From an uncultured Treponema sp. (GTDB taxonomy: Bacteria > Spirochaetota > Spirochaetia > Treponematales > Treponemataceae), in NCBI GenBank assembly GCA_937902125.1, contig CALDIB010000101.1, forward strand, positions 1-10,721: DNA of 10,721 bases, read 5' to 3'. The notes below the pieces were generated by a model. It searched no databases and was not told the origin of the DNA. It saw only the letters and a list, made by a program, of their open reading frames with translations. The position numbers and the translations under genes were made by a program. Positions 6,200 through 10,721 of this stretch are shown here, piece by piece. Each line of letters opens with the position of its first letter. Position 1 is the stretch's first letter.

Positions 6200-6903
6200 T
6201 TGGTTTTTACGACTACACAGTTATTCTCACCTATCTTTCAATGCTTTCCGCGACTACGGGAATCATGCTCTGCTTGAACGACATTGGACATCCTTACTTG
6301 GGAATGTTCTTCTTGATGTTCTGCGGCCTTTGCGACACTTTTGACGGAAAGGTGGCGCGGACAAAGAAAAACCGCACGGACCAAATGAAACAGTTTGGAG
6401 TTCAAATAGACTCCCTTTCCGACTTGGCCGCCTTTGGAATTTTGCCGGCTTGCATCGGAATCGCCATGCTCAGAAGCAGCATTGAATTTTCGATTTTTCC
6501 AGACTTTAAATTTCTTCACCTTGCCGACAAATCCACAATCATAAAAATAATTCTCACCGCCATCGCCGTTCTATACGCGCTGGCGGCGATGATACGCCTT
6601 GCCTTTTTCAATGTGATTGAAGAGGAGCGGCAAAAAAAAGAAGGCGGCCCAAACAAAATGTTCATCGGACTTCCTGTGACAAGCGCGGCCTTGGTCTTTC
6701 CTACAATTCTTTTGATTCACATTTTCTCAAGCGCCGACTTGACGCTTTTGTATTTTATGTTCCTTGCGATTGTCGGCTCCCTCTTTGTGTCCAGCATTCA
6801 AATTAAAAAACCGCAAACAAAAGGCGTTTTGCTAATGATTCTTGTGGGCCTGCTTGAAGCGGCGGCGCTGGCTTGGGTTTTCATCGTGATGAAAAAACAG
6901 TGA
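6196..6903 (+). CDS. pssA: CDP-diacylglycerol-serine O-phosphatidyltransferase (copy 2)
   Basis: This 235-residue protein, the same length as copy 1, differs from it at about 25 positions by hand count, mostly Val/Ile/Leu exchanges in membrane segments. The catalytic motif is intact (D47, D50, G51, A54, R55, G68, D72, D76). The start is the ATG at 6196, overlapping the upstream stop as ATGA; GAGG at 6185-6188 is 7 nt upstream. An in-frame ATG at 6118 would add 26 residues read from inside the flippase gene and absent from copy 1, so it is rejected. Differences concentrate at residues 94-98 and in the last 35 residues (for example H to G, S to Q), away from the active site. Serine as substrate is supported by the adjacent psd. 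A different headgroup for one copy cannot be excluded. Confidence 0.9.
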   Translation: MIGFYDYTVILTYLSMLSATTGIMLCLNDIGHPYLGMFFLMFCGLCDTFDGKVARTKKNRTDQMKQFGVQIDSLSDLAAFGILPACIGIAMLRSSIEFSIFPDFKFLHLADKSTIIKIILTAIAVLYALAAMIRLAFFNVIEEERQKKEGGPNKMFIGLPVTSAALVFPTILLIHIFSSADLTLLYFMFLAIVGSLFVSSIQIKKPQTKGVLLMILVGLLEAAALAWVFIVMKKQ

Positions 6904-6909
6904 CCCTTT

Positions 6910-7722
6910 ATGGACACCCTTAATTTTTTATACAAGACAATTCCAGGCCGCCTTCTTCTAAAACTTTTGGCAAGCCGGGGCGTTTCAAAATTGTGCGGAA
7001 AATTTTTGGACTCCAAATTTTCCGCCAAATTGATAAAGGGCTTCGCAAAAAAAAACAACATAAATTTGGACGACTACCAGTTGGACGGAATAAAATCCTT
7101 CAACGAATTTTTCAGGCGAAAAATAAAAGAGGGCTTACGACCATTTGACATGGAAGGCTCCCATTTGTGCGCCCCTTGCGACGGCCTTCTTTTAGCTTGG
7201 AAAATTGACGGCCAGACAGTCATTCCTGTAAAGCAATCCCAGTTTACGATAGAAAGCCTTTTGCAAAACAAAGAAGCCGCAAAAGAATTTGACGGGGGCC
7301 TTTGCCTTGTGTTCCGCCTTTGCGTTGACAACTACCACAGATACTGCTACGCCGACGGAGGAAAAAAAGGCCCCAACATTTTCATTCCCGGAAAACTTCA
7401 CACCGTGCGGCCTGTGGCCTTGCAAGCGCTTCCTGTCTTTGCCGAAAATTGCCGGGAATGGACAAGGATAGAAAGCCCCAACTTTGGCCCCATCGTTCAA
7501 ATTGAAGTGGGCGCGATGCTGGTGGGAAGAATCGTAAACCATGAAGGCCAAGGCGTCGCCGTCCGCGGAAAAGAAAAAGGCTTTTTTGAATACGGCGGCT
7601 CCACAATAATTTTGCTCCTAAAAAAAGGAGCGGCGGAAATTGACGGCGACATCTTGCGCAATTCAATCCAAGGCGCGGAAAGCGCGGTAAAAATGGGCCA
7701 AAAAATCGGCCAAGTGCTGTAG
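6910..7722 (+). CDS. psd: Phosphatidylserine decarboxylase proenzyme (copy 2)
   Basis: This 270-residue proenzyme aligns with copy 1 without gaps through the GGST cleavage motif (G230-S231), and keeps D91 and H143. Where copy 1 has Ala146 after YHRY, this copy has Cys. More changes than in PssA are seen, clustered at 71-125 and 213-223. It ends in IGQVL, six residues shorter than copy 1, and probably shows the ancestral C-terminus. No ribosome site is visible in the 6 nt after the pssA stop, so translational coupling is likely. No good terminator follows: the 45 nt to the convergent mgtE hold only short G/C-rich repeats and an A run. Confidence 0.9.
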   Translation: MDTLNFLYKTIPGRLLLKLLASRGVSKLCGKFLDSKFSAKLIKGFAKKNNINLDDYQLDGIKSFNEFFRRKIKEGLRPFDMEGSHLCAPCDGLLLAWKIDGQTVIPVKQSQFTIESLLQNKEAAKEFDGGLCLVFRLCVDNYHRYCYADGGKKGPNIFIPGKLHTVRPVALQALPVFAENCREWTRIESPNFGPIVQIEVGAMLVGRIVNHEGQGVAVRGKEKGFFEYGGSTIILLLKKGAAEIDGDILRNSIQGAESAVKMGQKIGQVL

Positions 7723-7767
7723 AAAAATTTAGCCGCCGGCATCCATAAAATCCGCCCGCAAAAAAAA

Positions 7768-9153
7768 TCAAAACAAAAGCGCCCGCGCGATGGCAAAGTA
7801 AAGCAAAAGGCTTGCCGCGTCAACAATCGTGGTTATAAAAGGGCTGGCCATAACCGCAGGATCAAGGCGAAGTTTTTTTGCCAACATAGGAAGGGCGCAG
7901 CCGATAACTTTTGCCACAACAACCGTGGCCGCCATAGTGACGCAAACAACCAGAGCCAGCAAAAGAGTCACGCCCTCGTTTTTTAAAAGCAAGCGGTCAA
8001 CAAGCATGAGTTTGGCAAAGCAAAGCGCGGAAAGGGTGGCTCCGCACAAAAGGGCGGTCTGCATTTCCTTCCACAAAACTTTTGGCAAATCCCTAAAGGA
8101 AACTTCTTCAAGGGAAAGCGCCCGTATTATCGTAACTGAAGACTGGGAGCCGGAATTTCCGCCGGTGTCCATAAGCATAGGAATAAAGGCCGCCAGCGCA
8201 ACTTGAACGGCGAGCGCGTTTTCAAAGCCGGTGATAATCATTCCGGTAAAAGTGGCGCTGACCATCAAAAGCATGAGCCAAACAATTCTGTGGCGAAACA
8301 AGTCCAAGGGCGTGGAGCGCAAGTAGGTCTTCTCAGACGGCGACATGCCGCCCATGATTTCAATGTCTTCGGTGGCCTCGTCTTCCATAACCTCAAGGGC
8401 GTCGTCAAAAGAAATGATTCCGACCATCCGGCCTTCGCCGTCAACAACAGGCAGCGCGTAAAAGTTGTATTTTGAAAGGAGCTTTGCGACTTGCTCCTTG
8501 TCTTCGTGAGTGTTCACTGTGATGACATTTTCTTTCATAAGGCCGTCGATTTTTATGGAATCGTCTTTGGCCAAAAGCAAGTCTTTTACCGAAAGTCTGC
8601 CCAGCAATTTTTTATTTTGCGTCACATAACAAGTGTAAAAAGACTTGTTGTCAAAACCGCTTTTTCTTATTTGTGAAATCGCCTCGCCCACCGTCAAGCC
8701 CAGCCTAATGGAAACGTATTCGGTTGACATGATGGAGCCGGCGGAATTTTCCGGATACTGCAAAAGCTGGTTTATCTCGCTTCGCATCTCCGGGCTAATT
8801 TGCTTTAAAATTCTGTCAACGACAATCGCAGGCATTTCGTCAACCAAGTCGGCGGCGTCGGCGGCATACAAATCATTGACGATGGCCTTTAGTTCGGAAT
8901 CCGAAAATCCGCGAATCAAAAATTCCTGAAACTCCGAATCCATTTCCACAAAAACGTCCGCGGCCTTGTCCTTGGAAATCAAGCGGAACAAAAGCGGAGC
9001 CTGCTTTTCATCGACCCGCTCCAAAAGCGCCGCAAGGTCGCCCGCCGCCATCGTGGAAAGAACGTCCTTTATCGTCGAATACTTTTTTTCTTCAAGAAGA
9101 CGCTGAACCATCTCCTCGATTTTTAGATTTAATTCTGTCATTTCATTTTGCAT
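7768..9153 (-). CDS. mgtE: Magnesium transporter MgtE
   Basis: MgtE is a dimeric Mg2+-gated channel that admits Mg2+ across the inner membrane and closes when cytoplasmic Mg2+ is high. At 461 residues it is close to the usual length. Domains in order: an acidic helical N domain (about 10-130), two CBS domains (about 135-200 and 205-260), a plug-helix region (about 262-288), and five membrane helices. The signature PMLMDTGGNSGSQSS lies at 325-339, and DPAVMASPFITTIVDAAS at 431-448 matches the conserved pore region. The start is uncertain: ATG at 9153 has no ribosome site, and the Met five residues later (9141) has none either. It lies 30 nt after the stop of a 28-codon ORF in the same frame that has a strong ribosome site, so translation may depend on that ORF. 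Confidence 0.93.
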   Translation of the reverse strand: MQNEMTELNLKIEEMVQRLLEEKKYSTIKDVLSTMAAGDLAALLERVDEKQAPLLFRLISKDKAADVFVEMDSEFQEFLIRGFSDSELKAIVNDLYAADAADLVDEMPAIVVDRILKQISPEMRSEINQLLQYPENSAGSIMSTEYVSIRLGLTVGEAISQIRKSGFDNKSFYTCYVTQNKKLLGRLSVKDLLLAKDDSIKIDGLMKENVITVNTHEDKEQVAKLLSKYNFYALPVVDGEGRMVGIISFDDALEVMEDEATEDIEIMGGMSPSEKTYLRSTPLDLFRHRIVWLMLLMVSATFTGMIITGFENALAVQVALAAFIPMLMDTGGNSGSQSSVTIIRALSLEEVSFRDLPKVLWKEMQTALLCGATLSALCFAKLMLVDRLLLKNEGVTLLLALVVCVTMAATVVVAKVIGCALPMLAKKLRLDPAVMASPFITTIVDAASLLLYFAIARALLF

Positions 9154-9183
9154 GAGAAATGAGAACTGTAAAAGTGGCTTGCG

Positions 9184-9270
9184 TCAGAGCGGAAGGATTG
9201 CGGAAAAAGCCGTAAAGAGCGCCGCGTTCACGCCGTCCCAACGCGAGCCGGAATTACTGTCATCGCCCAT
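9184..9270 (-). CDS. 28-residue upstream ORF, in frame with mgtE
   Basis: An ATG at 9270 is preceded by TAGGAGGA at ideal spacing, the best ribosome site in the window, and opens 28 codons ending in TGA at 9184-9186. The peptide starts polar (MGDDSNSGSRWDG) and ends hydrophobic (ALFTAFSAILPL). It is the first ORF after the mgtE promoter, and mgtE begins 10 codons past its stop in the same frame with no stop between. It may be a leader peptide, a small membrane protein, or, if the UGA is read through or is a sequence error, an N-terminal extension of MgtE. I know no family for it. Confidence 0.5.
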   Translation of the reverse strand: MGDDSNSGSRWDGVNAALFTAFSAILPL

Positions 9271-9274
9271 AGCT

Positions 9275-9282
9275 TCCTCCTA
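9275..9282 (-). promoter_or_regulatory. Strong Shine-Dalgarno site of the mgtE upstream ORF
   Basis: TAGGAGGA on the minus strand, 4 nt before the ATG at 9270. It supports real translation of the small ORF and contrasts with the lack of any such site at the mgtE start. Confidence 0.7.
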
Positions 9283-9298
9283 TTTTTGATTTTCCTTG

Positions 9299-9327
9299 AT
9301 TATACAAAAAAATTCGCCTTTTCGCAA
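9299..9327 (-). promoter_or_regulatory. Promoter of the upstream ORF and mgtE
   Basis: On the minus strand TTGCGA (9322-9327), a 17-nt spacer, and a perfect TATAAT (9299-9304). The start would be near 9292, leaving a leader of about 22 nt, too short for an M-box Mg2+ riboswitch before the small ORF. Confidence 0.7.
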
Positions 9328-9333
9328 GCGCGA

Positions 9334-9362
9334 TTGAAACTTCTTTTCATTCCTGCTAGAAT
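9334..9362 (+). promoter_or_regulatory. Promoter of the sensor kinase gene
   Basis: TTGAAA (9334-9339), a 17-nt spacer and TAGAAT (9357-9362), each one base from consensus. The start would be near 9369. Its -35 lies 6 bp from the -35 of the divergent mgtE promoter, so one bound regulator could affect both. Confidence 0.7.
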
Positions 9363-9384
9363 TCAACAAGATTAGGAAGAGTTT

Positions 9385-10721
9385 ATGCTCAGCCATTCGC
9401 CTGAATTCTTTAAACGCTTGTTCGAGACTTTGGACAACAACGCGGTTCTTATGCGCGTGGAACCTGACGGGCGCTATTATCCAATTTGGCGTTCGGAAGA
9501 ATTCTGTCAGATGATGGAAGGAACGCAGGACGATTTTATCAAGGCGGAAAGCGGCGGAACTATGAGCGCCATTCATCCCGACGACAGTGAAAAGGTGGTC
9601 TACCTCTTCAAGAACTATATGGCGCCGGACGGAACCAACAGCCTGACCATTCGCAAGAACACAATAAAAAAACATCAGCTTGACGTTTGCATTCACTACG
9701 CCTTTATCCAAGAAGGCGGAATTCAATACGCCTACTGCTCATACTTTGACATCACAGACTTGAAGCAGAGCCAACGGCAAACGCAAGAAGTTTACGAAAA
9801 CATGCTCAACCAGTTCAACGCCATGGCCGACCAAAGCCTCACTGTTTTTAGAACGAACTTAACCAAGGGCGTGATAGAAGACGTTCGCGGCTACGACTTG
9901 TATCCAACGGACTTCATCGGAGCGCCAATTGCCGAAAGCGCCAAAATCCGCGCGGAAAGTTTCATCGTTCCCGGCGACAACGAGCGCTACACCCAAACCT
10001 TCGCAATCGAAAAACTATTGGACAGATACTACAACGGCGACGGCCCGGCAACTTTTGTGGGCTACTGCAAAAGGCATTCAGGCCGCCAGCGCTTTGTAAA
10101 ATTCAGCGGCGCCGCGCGAAAAAATCCTGTAACCGGAGACGTCACCGACTTTGGAATTGAAACAGAATACAACAACCGGCATGTTTCCGAAGTTTTGAAC
10201 AACAAGGTTTTGTCAAAGCAATACGACATGGTTAGCTACATCGTAAACGGAAATTACGGCGTGGTCATCGGCGACGAAGCCAACATAAAGCGGGGAAGCA
10301 TTTTTCCCAAAGAGCGAAACGGAAACTACATGGACTATTTGGCGCGGCAAGTTCTTCCTGTCATTCACGGAAACGGAGAAGAAAGAGCCGCCATTTACGA
10401 CGCCTTAAGTCCACAAAAAATACACAGCAGTCTTGAAAAACAAGAGTCGTATTCCGTTGACGTTTCTTGCGACATTGGCGGCGAAATTTTCAACAAGCGT
10501 TTTATGTTCTATGTGGTTGACCGCGACGCAAACTTTTACTTGCTTTTAAAAAGCGACGCCACGGAATTGATTCGCGAACAGCAGCGTCAAAACAAAGAGT
10601 TTTCCAACGCGCTGGCCCAAGCCCGCTACGCCAACGAAGCCAAGACAACGTTCCTTTCCAACATGAGCCACATGGTAGACCGCAAGCACCGCGACTTTTC
10701 CGAAGAAGACATCGCCCGCCT
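9385..10721 (+). CDS. PAS-domain sensor histidine kinase, partial, with HsdM-like sequence at its 3' end
   Basis: The reading frame is open from ATG 9385 to the window edge (445 codons). AGGAAGA at 9374-9380 is its ribosome site. There is no signal peptide or membrane segment, so the sensor is cytoplasmic. Residues ~12-128 look like a PAS_3-type domain (AIHPDD at 62-67, ending in FDITDLKQ). A linker and less clear sensory regions (about 135-265 and 270-390) follow, then a helix with ARYANEAKTTFLSNMSH (413-429), the standard lead-in to the H-box of hybrid kinases, with H429 as phospho-acceptor. Kinases continue DIRTPMN; here the frame continues MVDRKHRDFSEEDIARL, which resembles the C-terminal region of type I HsdM methylases instead. 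Kinase identity of the first 429 residues is firm; whether the junction is natural or an assembly join is unknown. Confidence 0.8.
   Translation, partial: MLSHSPEFFKRLFETLDNNAVLMRVEPDGRYYPIWRSEEFCQMMEGTQDDFIKAESGGTMSAIHPDDSEKVVYLFKNYMAPDGTNSLTIRKNTIKKHQLDVCIHYAFIQEGGIQYAYCSYFDITDLKQSQRQTQEVYENMLNQFNAMADQSLTVFRTNLTKGVIEDVRGYDLYPTDFIGAPIAESAKIRAESFIVPGDNERYTQTFAIEKLLDRYYNGDGPATFVGYCKRHSGRQRFVKFSGAARKNPVTGDVTDFGIETEYNNRHVSEVLNNKVLSKQYDMVSYIVNGNYGVVIGDEANIKRGSIFPKERNGNYMDYLARQVLPVIHGNGEERAAIYDALSPQKIHSSLEKQESYSVDVSCDIGGEIFNKRFMFYVVDRDANFYLLLKSDATELIREQQRQNKEFSNALAQARYANEAKTTFLSNMSHMVDRKHRDFSEEDIAR

Larger units (their letters stand above)
4691..7722 (+). repeat. Tandem duplication, unit 2 (intact tRNA + three lipid genes)
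   Basis: Second copy of the block at 1951-4690, beginning in the tRNA upstream flank and thus overlapping the last codons of psd copy 1. It holds the working tRNA-fMet, a ~340-bp non-coding insert absent from unit 1, and paralogues of all three genes with the same short spacings. The right limit is placed at the psd copy 2 stop because no homology is visible past it. Confidence 0.8.

Noticed and set aside
7723..7767. Bidirectional terminator between psd copy 2 and mgtE
   Set aside because: The short GCCGGC and GCGGGC repeats pair poorly and no stem is followed by a proper T run on either strand.
7829..8929. Several plus-strand open frames opposite mgtE
   Set aside because: They are antisense shadows of a clear MgtE with all its domains; none has a family signature or ribosome site.
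9271..9298. M-box or other Mg2+ riboswitch before mgtE
   Set aside because: The leader from the predicted start to the small ORF is only about 20 nt, far too short, and no conserved elements are visible.
9280..9726. 148-codon minus-strand frame antisense to the kinase start
   Set aside because: It runs over the divergent promoter region and opposite a well-supported PAS domain, and has no recognisable family.
1..10721. CRISPR array, insertion sequence or phage genes
   Set aside because: No regularly spaced repeats, transposase motifs or phage structural proteins were seen on either strand.

Overview
The window looks like chromosomal DNA from a spirochaete, most likely a host-associated Treponema. 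This is inference from the general character of the proteins (PssA/Psd subtype, multi-PAS sensor kinase), moderate GC and AT-rich promoters; no 16S or other firm marker is present. Nothing indicates phage, plasmid or transposon.

Layout: (1) 48-1898, minus: a secreted S41-family peptidase-like protein with its own well-formed promoter. (2) 1951-7722, plus: the core of the window, an old tandem duplication of a block made of an initiator tRNA followed by three membrane-lipid genes. Unit 1 is a decayed tRNA-fMet copy (about 2003-2082), then a flippase-like membrane protein (2122-3153), pssA (3163-3870) and psd (3878-4708). Unit 2 is an intact tRNA-fMet (4748-4820), about 340 bp of non-coding DNA with two terminators and a second copy of the tRNA 3' end, then paralogues of the same three genes (5162-6199, 6196-6903, 6910-7722). 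(3) 7768-9153, minus: the magnesium transporter mgtE, preceded by a 28-codon upstream ORF (9184-9270) in the same frame. (4) 9385-10721, plus: a PAS-containing sensor kinase that runs off the end. Its last ~16 codons stop looking like a kinase right at the phospho-acceptor histidine and instead resemble the C-terminal region of a type I HsdM methylase.

How the genes work together: PssA makes phosphatidylserine from CDP-diacylglycerol and serine, and Psd decarboxylates it to phosphatidylethanolamine. The first gene of each operon belongs to the MprF/YbhN flippase-like membrane family and could move a lipid product across the membrane (inference). Both operons keep every visible catalytic motif although silent sites have diverged a lot, so both appear to be maintained by selection. 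Each operon has a TATAAT box so close to the first ATG that the mRNA should be leaderless or nearly so. mgtE and the sensor kinase are transcribed divergently from back-to-back promoters at 9299-9362.

The most notable points are the duplication with its junction inside psd copy 1, the decayed initiator tRNA with a UAU anticodon, the repeated tRNA 3' end with two terminators, the paired leaderless promoters, the in-frame UGA ahead of mgtE, and the kinase/HsdM chimera at the right edge.
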